Source: Thalassospira profundimaris
GTDB lineage: Bacteria; Pseudomonadota; Alphaproteobacteria; Rhodospirillales; Thalassospiraceae
NCBI RefSeq assembly: GCF_003326675.1
Contig: NZ_JPWF01000003.1
Location: 186,001 to 250,000, forward strand
Direction: 5' to 3'
Length of the DNA: 64,000 nt
Shown: positions 9,112-18,160 of the stretch, one piece after another
Layout: the number at the start of each line of letters is the position of its first letter
Numbering within the stretch: position 1 is the first letter of the stretch
The notes under the pieces: model-generated
What the model saw: only the letters and a program-made list of their open reading frames with translations
Told to the model about the DNA's origin: nothing
Databases searched by the model: none
Program-made: the position numbers and the translations under genes

Positions 9112-12100
9112 TTGAAAAAGATCCTTGCCGTAATTGGTGCGTTAGTTGTGGTGCTGGTGGCCGCATTGTTGATCATTCCGTCATTGATTGACTGGAATGG
9201 CTACAAGGCCCAGATCAGCAAAGCTGTACGGGATGCCACGGGGCGGGAACTTGTTCTGAACGGCGATTTGTCTATGTCGCTGATCCCGTCACCATCCCTG
9301 TCTGCAAGTCAGGTCATGCTCAGCAACCTGCCCGGTGCGCAGGATGCCCAGATGGTGTCGATCGAGGAAGCCCGGGTTTCGGTTGCCCTGATGCCGCTTC
9401 TGACCGGCAATGTGCAAGTCACGGAAGTCAGCCTGATCGATCCGGTAATCGCGATTGAAACATTTGAAGATGGCAGCAATAACCTTGTCTTTAATCCGGG
9501 CGAGGTCGCGCGATCAGGACCGGATGCAGGCACGATCACCACGCCTGAAACCGGAACGCAGGCACCGGCCACGCCACAGGAAGGTGCGAATGACGCCGAA
9601 AGCGGCACAGGTGGCGATTTCGCCAGCACGATCAAGATCGACCGGCTTGAGATCGAAAATGCTACCATCATCTATCGTGCGCCGGGCTCCGAAGAACGCA
9701 TTGAAGGTCTGACCATTGGTGTATCTGCCGATAGCCTGAATGGGCCGCTGGATGGCGAAGGATATGTTTTCTATCGCGGTATTCCGCTGACCTTCGGGTT
9801 TGATGTCGGTCAGATCAGTCAGACCGCGCCGTTCCCCGTCAGCCTTAAGGTTGGTATCGACAAGGTTGATGGCGGCGTAACCGTTGCTGGCCGTGTTGAC
9901 CTGTCATCGGATAATCCGGGATTTGATGGCCAGATAAAGGGCAATTTTGACGATCTGCGCAAAGCGGCTCTTCGGATTGCCGGTGATGGCGCGGATATTC
10001 CCGATATCGCCGCCAAACCGCTTGATCTTGGCGGGCATATTGCCGCCAACGCCAAATCCATCACATTGAATGACTTGTCGATCCGCTTTGGCGAGACCCG
10101 TGGATCGGGCGCAATTGCCATTGATCAGGAACCAAGCATGCGTGCCGATGTCGCATTGCGGTTCAATCAGCTTGATCTTGATAGCATCCTTGTCCTTGCC
10201 GATGTCGGCGATGGTGCGGCAAAGTCTGCGTCCGCTGGCAACGGTGATGTATCGGGTGCGGCTTCGCCTGCCACCGGCAACAATGGTGCGACAGGTTCAG
10301 ACGGCGCGGCACAATCCATCCCGTCACAAAGCTCGGTCAAGAAGGGCGCTGCAAATGCGCCGATCATTCCGTCCGACCTGACGGCATCCATCGATTTCGA
10401 AGTCGAAACCCTGATTTACAATCAGACACCTGTTCATAACGCACGCATCAATGCGGCGATTGCCAACAGCAAAGTCACCCTGAACGAAGTTTCGGCGGGG
10501 CTTCCGGGCGGAACCGATGTGGCTGTTTTTGGCAGCATTTCGGGCGAAAAACCGGAACTTTCAGCCGCACTTAGCTATGAAGTGGCTTCGGAAAACATTC
10601 GGGCAGTGATCCGTTGGCTTGGTGCGGATGTTGACAGCATCCGGGCAGACCGTCTGCGTCGTTTCTCGCTAACCGGCGGGATCAAGGGCACACCCGATCA
10701 GCTCAATATTTCCGATCTTGATCTGCGCATTGATGATACGGCCATTCGCGGCGCGGTGATTGCCAATCTGAGTGGTTCGGGGCTTCCCGCCCTTGGCATC
10801 GGGTTGAAGCTTGATCGCATCAATCTTGATCAGTATCTCGCGGCGGCCCCGGCCGGGGAAGCGGCTGCGTCGGCAACATCGCAAAGTGCAGGTGCGTCAT
10901 CTGGTGGTGGTGGCGCGACTGGTGGTGCATCTTCGGGCGGCACAGCACAGACTGCGGCGGTTGCCGAAGATATGGTCAAGGTGATCAAGGATGCCTTGGC
11001 ACCGCTTGATGGTTTGGCGGCCAATTATCGTCTTGCCGCTGACGAGATCATTTCATCGGGCGTTGCTGTTCGCGGTATCCAGATTGATGGCAACATCAAT
11101 GGCCGTGACATCACACTTAGCAACTTTGTCGTTGCTGATGCCGCCGGACTTGCTGCGTCGGCCAAGGGAAGTTTCAACGGCAGTGCAGATGTTCCGGCCT
11201 TTGACGGTCTGTCGGTCCGTGTGACCGCCAAAACGCTGGAGCCACTGGCGAAGCTGACCGGTATCACGCTTCCGGCACCGGCAAGCAGCTATAAGTCCAT
11301 TCAGGCCAATCTTGGTTTGAACGGTCCGATCACCGGCCCGACCTTGAAACTCGATGTTTCAAACCCGTTGATGCAGGTCGCACTTGATGGTGTGGTTTCG
11401 CAGATGCTGGGGGCAAATCCGGGGCTTAATGGCAAGCTTGCGGTACAGGCATCAAGTCTGAACCGTGCGCTTGATTTGGTGGCGCCGACTTATACGCCAT
11501 CGGGCAATCTTGGCCGTCTTGCTGTTTCAAGTGCGATCAAGGGCAATGCACAGAACATCACGCTTGATGACCTGAAACTTGTCGTTGGTGCATTCGAAAC
11601 TGCGGGCAAGGTGACATTCGACGGATCGCAGGCGCAGCCGAAACTGGCGGTCAGTCTGTCGGGCGGGAAACTGGTTGTTGATCCGTTCTTGCCTGCTGAA
11701 AAACGCGCCGGTCTGCTGCCAGGTGTTGGTAGTGGTCCGCGCAAAGCTGCATTCAATCTTCCGGCAACCATGAAAGTTACCCGTGTTGATGCCCGTGACG
11801 GTACGCCGTGGGATGACACGGTGATTGATGTTTCGGCCCTGCGGTCGATTGATGCAGATATCGCCATCGCACTTGATCAGCTTGATTTCGATGCCTACAG
11901 CCTGGTTAAACCGGATTTGAAAGCAACACTGGTGCAGGGGCTTTTGACGATTTCGAACTTCAAAGGTCTGCTGGGTGACGGTGATCTTGGTATCAATGGC
12001 ACCTTTGATGCACGCAATAATGACGTGCCGCAATTGGCCCTGACCGGGAGCCTTGCCGATGCCCGGATTGAAAAGCTGACACCGATCAAGGTTGCCAATG

Positions 12101-12705
12101 ACACCATCCTTGGTGGTGCGGGTCTTAAGTTCGATGTCAAGGCATCGGGCAATACGTCGCGCCGTCTGGTGTCGGCCCTGAACGGGACGGCCAATCTGGT
12201 TCTGACCGAAGTCCGGTTTAGCAATGCAAGCAAACGGTCAAGCGATCCGAAACTGAATATTCAGGCATTGCTGAGCCAGGGGCCGCAGGCAATGGTGGTT
12301 GAAGGCGTTGGCAATAACGATCTTCTGCAATCGCTTGAAGGCGATATCACCATCACCAACGGCATCGCCAAAACCACCCGTGTCGAAGCGATTTCGCGTG
12401 TCGGGACGGCGGATGCTGACGCGACCCTTGATCTGCCGAAATGGGTGATGGATACGACGGCTGATTTCGATTTCTCCAAGAAGATCGAAGAACTGCCGCC
12501 ATTCAGTGTTTATGCCAAAGGCAAGATTGATGACCCGGTGATCACCGGTCGCATGGACAAGGTCGCCGTCAAGGTTCTTGATAACATCCTTGATAAGGCA
12601 CTGGGCGGAAGCGGTTCGAGCAGTGAGTCCGGATCAAGTGGTGATTCCGGCAAAGACGCTGCCAAGGGTCTATTGAAAGGTCTTTTGAATCAATTCGGTC
12701 GCTGA
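9112..12705 (+). CDS. AsmA family protein
   Basis: A 1197-residue protein read from a TTG start (MKKILAV), with GGAG about ten bases upstream and no better ATG nearby. One N-terminal membrane helix (residues ~4-25) is followed by the AsmA signature IDWNGYKAQISKAVRDATGREL. The long remainder would lie in the periplasm and is built of repeated beta-rich segments, with the AsmA C-terminal domain near residues 1000-1150. Three Gly/Ser/Ala-rich low-complexity linkers occur at about 365-415, 580-615 and at the C-terminal end. AsmA-like proteins are thought to act in outer-membrane assembly and, for several relatives, as bridges carrying phospholipids between membranes. The gene is monocistronic, with a terminator just after it. 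Confidence 0.88.
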   Translation: MKKILAVIGALVVVLVAALLIIPSLIDWNGYKAQISKAVRDATGRELVLNGDLSMSLIPSPSLSASQVMLSNLPGAQDAQMVSIEEARVSVALMPLLTGNVQVTEVSLIDPVIAIETFEDGSNNLVFNPGEVARSGPDAGTITTPETGTQAPATPQEGANDAESGTGGDFASTIKIDRLEIENATIIYRAPGSEERIEGLTIGVSADSLNGPLDGEGYVFYRGIPLTFGFDVGQISQTAPFPVSLKVGIDKVDGGVTVAGRVDLSSDNPGFDGQIKGNFDDLRKAALRIAGDGADIPDIAAKPLDLGGHIAANAKSITLNDLSIRFGETRGSGAIAIDQEPSMRADVALRFNQLDLDSILVLADVGDGAAKSASAGNGDVSGAASPATGNNGATGSDGAAQSIPSQSSVKKGAANAPIIPSDLTASIDFEVETLIYNQTPVHNARINAAIANSKVTLNEVSAGLPGGTDVAVFGSISGEKPELSAALSYEVASENIRAVIRWLGADVDSIRADRLRRFSLTGGIKGTPDQLNISDLDLRIDDTAIRGAVIANLSGSGLPALGIGLKLDRINLDQYLAAAPAGEAAASATSQSAGASSGGGGATGGASSGGTAQTAAVAEDMVKVIKDALAPLDGLAANYRLAADEIISSGVAVRGIQIDGNINGRDITLSNFVVADAAGLAASAKGSFNGSADVPAFDGLSVRVTAKTLEPLAKLTGITLPAPASSYKSIQANLGLNGPITGPTLKLDVSNPLMQVALDGVVSQMLGANPGLNGKLAVQASSLNRALDLVAPTYTPSGNLGRLAVSSAIKGNAQNITLDDLKLVVGAFETAGKVTFDGSQAQPKLAVSLSGGKLVVDPFLPAEKRAGLLPGVGSGPRKAAFNLPATMKVTRVDARDGTPWDDTVIDVSALRSIDADIAIALDQLDFDAYSLVKPDLKATLVQGLLTISNFKGLLGDGDLGINGTFDARNNDVPQLALTGSLADARIEKLTPIKVANDTILGGAGLKFDVKASGNTSRRLVSALNGTANLVLTEVRFSNASKRSSDPKLNIQALLSQGPQAMVVEGVGNNDLLQSLEGDITITNGIAKTTRVEAISRVGTADADATLDLPKWVMDTTADFDFSKKIEELPPFSVYAKGKIDDPVITGRMDKVAVKVLDNILDKALGGSGSSSESGSSGDSGKDAAKGLLKGLLNQFGR

Positions 12706-12730
12706 TTGTTGACAGAATTTCGAATGAAGG

Positions 12731-12761
12731 AAACGGCTCCACCATGTGGGGCCGTTTTTTC
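12731..12761 (+). terminator. Intrinsic terminator after the AsmA gene
   Basis: 12-bp stem with one G-U pair (12731-12742 with 12746-12757), 3-base loop, then a run of Ts. Confidence 0.85.
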
Positions 12762-12776
12762 TTTGTCCCCAGATAG

Positions 12777-12794
12777 TTGTCTGAGGGGTGTCAC
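12777..12794 (+). promoter_or_regulatory. Possible Pho-box-like direct repeat upstream of the phosphate transporter
   Basis: TTGTCTG-AGGG-GTGTCAC shows two 7-base units spaced 11 bases apart, the PhoB-box geometry, each holding the TGTC core. The match to the consensus CTGTCAT is only partial. It sits 18 bases upstream of the candidate -35 box. Confidence 0.3.
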
Positions 12795-12811
12795 ATATTC
12801 GCAAAAAAACC

Positions 12812-12840
12812 TTAACAAACGGGCTCGTCTTCGACATGAT
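12812..12840 (+). promoter_or_regulatory. Candidate sigma-70 promoter of the phosphate transporter gene
   Basis: TTAACA, 17-base spacer, CATGAT: 5/6 and 4/6 matches to the -35 and -10 consensus, 37 bases before the likely ATG. Confidence 0.4.
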
Positions 12841-12876
12841 CCGCCCGTCGATTCCCTTTGGTGGTAACGGTTGATT

Positions 12877-14403
12877 ATGTCAGTTAAAAAAACTGCTCTG
12901 GATAAGGATCTCAAGTGGCAGAAGCGCATGGATGCGGGGATGGGTCCAACCGCCTCGATCAGTGCAAAGCTCGGTCTTGCCATTGTTTTTCTGATTGCCT
13001 GTAGTGCGTTTGTCGCCTTTCACATGGGTGGCCTGCCGCAAAGTGGCTTCCTGATCGCAGCTGCCGTAATCGGTGGTTATATGGCCCTGAATATCGGTGC
13101 CAACGACGTTGCCAACAATGTCGGTCCTGCGGTGGGTTCCAAGGCGCTGACCATGGTTGGCGCCCTGTTGATTGCAGCTGTTTTCGAGGCAGCGGGCGCG
13201 ATCATCGCCGGTGGTGATGTTGTTGGTACAATCAAGAACGGTATCATTGATCCCAACCAGATGCCCGATGCACAGACCTTTGTCTGGGCGATGATGGCGG
13301 CTTTGCTTGCCGCGGCATTGTGGTTGAACCTGGCGACCTGGCTTGGTGCGCCGGTATCGACAACGCATTCCATCGTTGGCGGTGTGATGGGGGCCGGTAT
13401 GGCCGCCGTCGGGATTGATGCGGTTAACTGGCCGACCATGGGCACGATTGCTGCCAGCTGGGTGATTTCCCCGGTGCTGGGTGGTTTGATTGCTGCCGGG
13501 TTCCTGGCCTTTATCAAGTTTCGTATCATTTACACCGATGACCGAGTTGCTGCGGCCCGCAAATGGGTTCCCATTCTGGTCGGTGTGATGGTTTCGGCCT
13601 TCTCGATTTACCTGATGATGAAGGGTGTGAAGAAGATCTGGAAGGCGGATACATCGGTTATCATCGCCATCGGGATTGCTGCATTCTTCGTAACGGTTGT
13701 TCCGGTGCGTAAGGCCGTACATCGTGCATCGGCGACCATGACCGGACGCCGCAAGGAAATCGCATCGCTGTTCCGTATCCCGCTTGTGGTGTCGGCTGCT
13801 CTTCTTTCCTTTGCCCATGGTTCGAACGACGTTGCGAACGCGATTGGTCCGCTGGCCGCGATCGTATCGGGTGTCGATAGTGGTCAAATCGTGACATCCG
13901 CACCCATTCCGATCTGGGTTATGGTGATTGGTGCACTTGGTATTTCTGCCGGCCTGATCCTGTTTGGTCCGAAACTGATCAAAACGGTCGGTTCGAAGAT
14001 CACCAAGCTTGATCCGATCCGTGCCTATACGGTTGCACTTTCAGCGGCCCTGACCGTGATCGTGGCATCGGCACTTGGCTTGCCAGTTAGCTCGACCCAT
14101 ATCGCGGTTGGTGCGGTGTTTGGTGTTGGTTTCCTGCGTGAAAGCCTGTCGCACCGTCGTCGTCAGGTGGCATCCCCGATGCTGGTTGATGCACCGGAAG
14201 ACGAAGAAACCGACGAACATATTCAGGCGCTGCGCCAGATTGACCCGAACGAGGCCGAAAAAGCCGAACAGAAACTGCGCAAGCGTTTGCTGGTCCGTCG
14301 TCGTTATGCGGTGACGATTGCAACCGCATGGGTGGTGACGGTTCCGGCGGGTGCGTTCCTTGGTGCGCTTCTGTTCTTCACCATTCGCGGCATCATGCTG
14401 TAA
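12877..14403 (+). CDS. pit: Inorganic phosphate transporter, PiT (PHO4) family
   Basis: A 508-residue inner-membrane carrier with ten or more hydrophobic helices. The duplicated family signature is intact: NIGANDVANNVGPAVGS in the first half and AHGSNDVANAIGPLAAI in the second, with the two paired PVSTTHSIVGG and PVSSTHIAVGA motifs. These define cation- or proton-coupled phosphate transporters. A charged loop (~residues 435-475) interrupts the last helices. I prefer the ATG at 12877 over the in-frame TTG two codons earlier. No PhoU-like (DUF47) partner precedes it, although such a partner is common; the upstream gene is AsmA. A PhoB-like site upstream is weakly supported. Confidence 0.92.
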   Translation: MSVKKTALDKDLKWQKRMDAGMGPTASISAKLGLAIVFLIACSAFVAFHMGGLPQSGFLIAAAVIGGYMALNIGANDVANNVGPAVGSKALTMVGALLIAAVFEAAGAIIAGGDVVGTIKNGIIDPNQMPDAQTFVWAMMAALLAAALWLNLATWLGAPVSTTHSIVGGVMGAGMAAVGIDAVNWPTMGTIAASWVISPVLGGLIAAGFLAFIKFRIIYTDDRVAAARKWVPILVGVMVSAFSIYLMMKGVKKIWKADTSVIIAIGIAAFFVTVVPVRKAVHRASATMTGRRKEIASLFRIPLVVSAALLSFAHGSNDVANAIGPLAAIVSGVDSGQIVTSAPIPIWVMVIGALGISAGLILFGPKLIKTVGSKITKLDPIRAYTVALSAALTVIVASALGLPVSSTHIAVGAVFGVGFLRESLSHRRRQVASPMLVDAPEDEETDEHIQALRQIDPNEAEKAEQKLRKRLLVRRRYAVTIATAWVVTVPAGAFLGALLFFTIRGIML

Positions 14404-14472
14404 TCGCAAAAGAATAAAGCTTCGCGGCACGGCGTCCCAATTTTCCCCGGGACGACATGTGGCGATCTGCAG

Positions 14473-14505
14473 CGGCGGTCAGGGACACCTGGCCGCCGTT
14501 TTTTC
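14473..14505 (+). terminator. Intrinsic terminator after the phosphate transporter gene
   Basis: 11-bp stem with one G-U pair (14473-14483 with 14488-14498), GACA loop, then a run of seven or more Ts. Confidence 0.88.
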
Positions 14506-14534
14506 TTGACCCCCGGTTGGGGGAGGCGTAAACA
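14506..14534 (+). promoter_or_regulatory. Weak candidate promoter of the queuosine operon
   Basis: TTGACC, 17-base spacer, TAAACA, starting directly at the end of the preceding terminator T-run. The -35 box is good, the -10 box only fair. The spacer contains a CCCCC-GGTT-GGGGG inverted repeat. Confidence 0.35.
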
Positions 14535-14635
14535 CCCGTCCCAAAGCTGAACAAAACCCGGACTTGATCGTCGCCCAGTTAAGGTGGGCCGCGAGATTTG
14601 TTATGCGCGGGTTCATTTTTCTGAAGGACAAGAAG

Positions 14636-15181
14636 ATGAAAGCAATCATTTTCGGCATTCTGGCAATGGCTGCGACCGTTGTTGCATCGAACATTCTGGT
14701 CGAATATCCGCTTCCGGGTGTTTTGGCAGACTGGCTGACTTATGGTGCTTTCACCTATCCGGTTGCTTTCCTTGTGACCGACCTGACCAACCGCGCACGT
14801 GGTGCGGGGGCGGCACGTGTTGTCGTTCTGGCGGGCTTTGCCCTAGCTGTTGTGTTGTCGCTGATCCTTGCTGACACGCGGATCGCCATCGCATCCGGGA
14901 CTGCTTTCCTGATTGCCCAGATGCTTGATGTCACCATCTTTGACAAACTGCGTCAGGCAACCTGGTGGAAAGCCCCGCTGGTTTCATCGGGGATCGGTTC
15001 GGCTGTTGATACGGCATTGTTCTTTTCCATCGCGTTTGCCGGTACCGGTCTTCCGTGGGATACTTGGGCGCTGGGTGATTTTACGGCCAAGGTCATCATG
15101 GCGCTGACCTGCCTTGCACCTTTCCGCCTGTTGATGGCTGTGGTAACGCCGCGCCTGAATGCGGAACCGGCACAGGGCTGA
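14636..15181 (+). CDS. yhhQ: Queuosine precursor transporter (YhhQ / VUT family)
   Basis: A 181-residue membrane protein with about six helices. MKAIIFGILAMAATVVASNILV at the start, then TYGAFTYPVAFLVTDLTN and GTAFLIAQMLDVTIFDKLR, are hallmarks of the VUT (DUF165) family. YhhQ imports the queuosine precursors preQ0 and preQ1. The ATG at 14636 has GAAGGA seven bases upstream; in-frame starts further up (14564, 14603) would add an unconserved polar tail. It heads a group with queA, tgt and queF, which supports the role. A hairpin terminator lies between it and queA, so expression of the two may be uncoupled. Confidence 0.9.
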   Translation: MKAIIFGILAMAATVVASNILVEYPLPGVLADWLTYGAFTYPVAFLVTDLTNRARGAGAARVVVLAGFALAVVLSLILADTRIAIASGTAFLIAQMLDVTIFDKLRQATWWKAPLVSSGIGSAVDTALFFSIAFAGTGLPWDTWALGDFTAKVIMALTCLAPFRLLMAVVTPRLNAEPAQG

Positions 15182-15211
15182 TATGTCGCGCCAAGCCTTG
15201 TGATTTGATAT

Positions 15212-15240
15212 GAAGGGGCGCATAAAACGCCCCTTCAATT
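15212..15240 (+). terminator. Hairpin between yhhQ and queA
   Basis: Perfect 9-bp stem (15212-15220 with 15228-15236), 7-base loop, then AATTGTTT. The T-run is imperfect, so partial read-through into queA is plausible. Confidence 0.6.
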
Positions 15241-15271
15241 GTTTCTCCCAGAACCGGAATATTCCCGACCC

Positions 15272-16324
15272 ATGAAAGTCGATCTGTTCGATTTCGAATT
15301 GCCACGCGAACGCATTGCCGAACATCCGGCAAACCCGCGTGACGCGGCCCGTATGCTTGATCTGTCTGCTGGCGGAATGAGTGACCGTATCGTGCGCGAA
15401 CTGCCTGATATCCTGCGTCCGGGCGATTTGCTGATTTCCAATGATACCCGTGTGATTCCGGCGCGCCTGTTTGGCAAGCGCGGGGACGCAAAGGTCGAAG
15501 TCACCCTGCACAAGCAGGAAGGTCTGGGAACCTGGGTGGCGTTTGCCAAACCTGCCAAAAAGCTTCGGATCGGTGAAACCTTCAAGGTCAATGACGAGTT
15601 TGAGGCCGAGGTTCTTGATAAAAAAGACGGCGGCGAGGTTACGCTTAAATTCAATCGTTCGGGTGCGGACCTGATTGCGGCACTTGAAAAATACGGTGTG
15701 ATGCCGTTGCCGCCCTATATCCGTCGTGAAACCGGTGGCGATGATCAGGACAAGTCCGATTACCAGACCATCTTTGCGCAAAAGGACGGTGCGGTGGCAG
15801 CCCCGACAGCGGGCCTGCATTTTACCCCGGAACTTTTGGCAAATCTTGATGCGCGCGGGATTAATCGCCGGACCATTACCCTGCATGTCGGGGCGGGCAC
15901 GTTCCTGCCGGTCAAGGTTGATGATACCGAAGACCACAAAATGCATGCGGAATGGGGTTCCATCAGCAAGGAAATCGCTGATCTGATCAACGAAACGCGT
16001 GCCACTGGTGGACGTGTTGTTGCGGTCGGAACAACGTCGCTGCGCCTGCTTGAAAGTGCGGCACGTGAAGATGGTGTGGTTGAACCGTTCGAAGCGGAAA
16101 CCGACATCTTTATCACGCCGGGTTACAAGTTCCGCGCGGTCGATATGCTTTTGACCAACTTCCACCTGCCGCGTTCGACCCTATTCATGCTGGTGTCGGC
16201 CTTTGCCGGGTTTGACCGGATGAAGGCGGCCTATAACCACGCGATCGAAAACGAATACCGTTTTTATTCATATGGCGATTGCAGCCTGCTTGAATGCGCC
16301 AGTAAAATTGATGCACGGACATAA
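15272..16324 (+). CDS. queA: S-adenosylmethionine:tRNA ribosyltransferase-isomerase
   Basis: A 350-residue cytosolic enzyme that transfers the ribose of S-adenosylmethionine to preQ1 in tRNA, giving epoxyqueuosine. [19 protein letters not shown] at the start, [29 protein letters not shown], and [19 protein letters not shown] near the end are all standard QueA motifs. The ATG at 15272 begins the conserved MKVDLFDF; the open frame extends upstream but without homology. The tgt gene starts six bases after its stop. Confidence 0.95.
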   Translation: MKVDLFDFELPRERIAEHPANPRDAARMLDLSAGGMSDRIVRELPDILRPGDLLISNDTRVIPARLFGKRGDAKVEVTLHKQEGLGTWVAFAKPAKKLRIGETFKVNDEFEAEVLDKKDGGEVTLKFNRSGADLIAALEKYGVMPLPPYIRRETGGDDQDKSDYQTIFAQKDGAVAAPTAGLHFTPELLANLDARGINRRTITLHVGAGTFLPVKVDDTEDHKMHAEWGSISKEIADLINETRATGGRVVAVGTTSLRLLESAAREDGVVEPFEAETDIFITPGYKFRAVDMLLTNFHLPRSTLFMLVSAFAGFDRMKAAYNHAIENEYRFYSYGDCSLLECASKIDART

Positions 16325-16330
16325 TTTGTC

Positions 16331-17473
16331 ATGACCGAATTTCGCTATGAATTGCTAGCCCAGGATGGCAAGGCCCGTCTGGGGCGCATCCACACAGCCC
16401 ACGGCGTTATTGATACGCCGACCTTCATGCCGGTTGGTACGGCTGCCACGGTTAAGGGGATGTTGCCGGAAAACGTGGCCGATACCGGTGCGCAAATCCT
16501 GTTGGGGAATACCTATCACCTGATGCTGCGTCCGGGTGCGGAACGCATCGCACGTCTTGGTGGTTTGCACAAATTCATGAACTGGGACAAACCGATCCTG
16601 ACCGACAGTGGCGGGTATCAGGTCATGTCACTGGCGAAACTGCGCAAGATCACCGAAGAAGGTGTGACATTCAAAAGCCACATCGACGGTCGCAAGTTTA
16701 ACCTGACGCCGGAACGCTCGATGGAAATCCAGCATTTGCTGGGCTCGACCATCACCATGGCCTTTGATGAATGCACGCCATTCCCGGCAACGGAAAAGCA
16801 GGCGGCGGAAAGCATGCGCATGTCGATGCGTTGGGCAAAGCGTTCCAAGGATGCGTTTGTCGAACGTGAAGGCTATGCGCTTTATGGCATTCAGCAGGGC
16901 AGCGTTTTTGAAAACCTGCGTCGCGAAAGTTCCGAAAAGCTGGCCGAGCTTGATCTTCCGGGCCATTCGGTTGGTGGCCTTGCGGTTGGCGAAGGCCAGC
17001 AGATCATGTTTGATACGCTTGATTTCTGCGTTGATATGTTGCCGGCCAACAAGCCGCGCTATCTGATGGGGGTTGGCAAGCCATCTGATCTTGTTGGTGC
17101 AGTGATGCGCGGGATTGATCAGTTCGATTGCGTTCTTCCGACCCGTTCGGGCCGCAACGCACAGGCCTTTACCCATCGTGGGACGCTGAACCTTAAGAAC
17201 GGTCGTCATCGCGATGATGATCGTCCGCTTGATGATCAGTGCAATTGCCCGGCTTGTACAAAATATTCGCGTGCCTATCTGCATCATCTGATCAAGGCTG
17301 GCGAAATTCTGGGTGCAGTTCTTCTGACCTGGCATAACCTTGCCTATTATCAGGATTTGATGCGCGGCATGCGCGAAGCCATTGCCGAAGGCCGGATGGA
17401 AGCATTTGCGCGCGATTTCCATGCCGGACAGGAAGGCGGGGATATCGATCCCGTGCCAATTATCGAGGATTAA
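16331..17473 (+). CDS. tgt: tRNA-guanine(34) transglycosylase
   Basis: A 380-residue TIM-barrel enzyme that swaps guanine-34 of GUN-anticodon tRNAs for preQ1. [12 protein letters not shown] holds the general acid/base Asp, [13 protein letters not shown] holds the nucleophilic Asp, and the zinc site C-x-C-x2-C...H is visible as CNCPAC followed by LHHLIKAGE near residues 307-340. Length and both active-site Asp residues are normal. The gene sits between queA and queF with gaps of six and four bases, so the three are almost certainly cotranscribed. Confidence 0.96.
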   Translation: MTEFRYELLAQDGKARLGRIHTAHGVIDTPTFMPVGTAATVKGMLPENVADTGAQILLGNTYHLMLRPGAERIARLGGLHKFMNWDKPILTDSGGYQVMSLAKLRKITEEGVTFKSHIDGRKFNLTPERSMEIQHLLGSTITMAFDECTPFPATEKQAAESMRMSMRWAKRSKDAFVEREGYALYGIQQGSVFENLRRESSEKLAELDLPGHSVGGLAVGEGQQIMFDTLDFCVDMLPANKPRYLMGVGKPSDLVGAVMRGIDQFDCVLPTRSGRNAQAFTHRGTLNLKNGRHRDDDRPLDDQCNCPACTKYSRAYLHHLIKAGEILGAVLLTWHNLAYYQDLMRGMREAIAEGRMEAFARDFHAGQEGGDIDPVPIIED

Positions 17474-17477
17474 TTCC

Positions 17478-17945
17478 ATGGCCGATCAGACCATTTACGA
17501 CAATCTGACCATGCTGGGCGGTGACACCGTGCAGCCCGCTTCCCCGGAAGAAGCCGTTCTTGAACGTGTTCAGAACCCGCAGGCCGGAACAGATTACTGT
17601 GTGCGTTTTGTCGCACCGGAGTTTACATCCCTTTGCCCGATCACCGGGCAGCCCGATTTCGCCCATCTGGTGATCGACTATGTACCGGGTGACTGGCTGG
17701 TCGAAAGCAAGTCTTTGAAGCTGTTCCTGACGTCGTTCCGTAATCATGGTTCATTCCATGAAGATTGCACGATCAAGGTCGGGAAACGCATTGTTGAAAC
17801 GCTTGATCCGAAATGGCTGCGCATTGGTGGATACTGGTATCCGCGCGGTGGTATTCCGATTGATGTGTTTTATCAAACCGGTGCCGCACCCGAAGGTGTC
17901 TGGATCCCTGAACAGGGCGTCGCCCCTTATCGCGGACGTGGCTGA
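17478..17945 (+). CDS. queF: preQ0 reductase (7-cyano-7-deazaguanine reductase)
   Basis: A 155-residue enzyme of the short, unimodular QueF class that reduces preQ0 to preQ1 with [15 protein letters not shown] places the covalent-adduct cysteine at residue 53 and the proton-donor Asp at 60; the QueF signature [21 protein letters not shown] is at 76-96. The ATG at 17478 is four bases after the tgt stop. The frame is open into tgt, but starts there would add an unrelated tail. With queA, tgt, yhhQ and nearby queG it completes the late queuosine pathway; QueC/D/E are not in the window. Confidence 0.95.
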   Translation: MADQTIYDNLTMLGGDTVQPASPEEAVLERVQNPQAGTDYCVRFVAPEFTSLCPITGQPDFAHLVIDYVPGDWLVESKSLKLFLTSFRNHGSFHEDCTIKVGKRIVETLDPKWLRIGGYWYPRGGIPIDVFYQTGAAPEGVWIPEQGVAPYRGRG

Positions 17946-17989
17946 TAATGCACTGCGGTCTGGTCATCCGGGCCGAGGGCAAGAATTCA

Positions 17990-18025
17990 AAGGGGCTGCC
18001 TTGTTTCGCAAGGCAGCCTTTTTTG
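17990..18025 (+). terminator. Intrinsic terminator closing the queuosine operon
   Basis: 10-bp perfect stem (17994-18003 with 18009-18018) extended by A-T and G-U pairs, 5-base loop, then a run of Ts. Confidence 0.88.
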
Positions 18026-18058
18026 TTGCTGATCGTGGCACTGGCATGACTAGTAATT

Positions 18059-18077
18059 GATAATTATTCGCATTGTC
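18059..18077. promoter_or_regulatory. Fur-box-like sequence upstream of the sigma factor gene
   Basis: GATAATTATTCGCATTGTC matches the classic 19-base Fur box at 14 of 19 positions by my count. It lies about 85-100 bases before the likely start of the FecI-type sigma factor gene, as expected for iron repression. Confidence 0.5.
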
Positions 18078-18160
18078 ATTTTCAATTGATCCTGCTAAAT
18101 CAGGAGCCAGACAGGGGGAGCCTGTCAGCTTTGTGTTACTGGCTTGGTTGGAAATCGGCG

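Noticed and set aside
12880..13887. Long open frame (335 codons) on the minus strand inside the phosphate transporter gene
   Set aside because: Antisense shadow of pit; Gln/Asn/His/Arg-rich translation with no family features, while the + strand carries clear PiT signatures.
14499..14635. preQ1 riboswitch in the leader of yhhQ
   Set aside because: The leader has a CCCCC/GGGGG hairpin, but I could not find the conserved core and A-rich tail of a class I preQ1 element.
14984..16165. 393-codon minus-strand frame across yhhQ and queA
   Set aside because: Antisense shadow of two well-supported queuosine genes; no recognisable domain.
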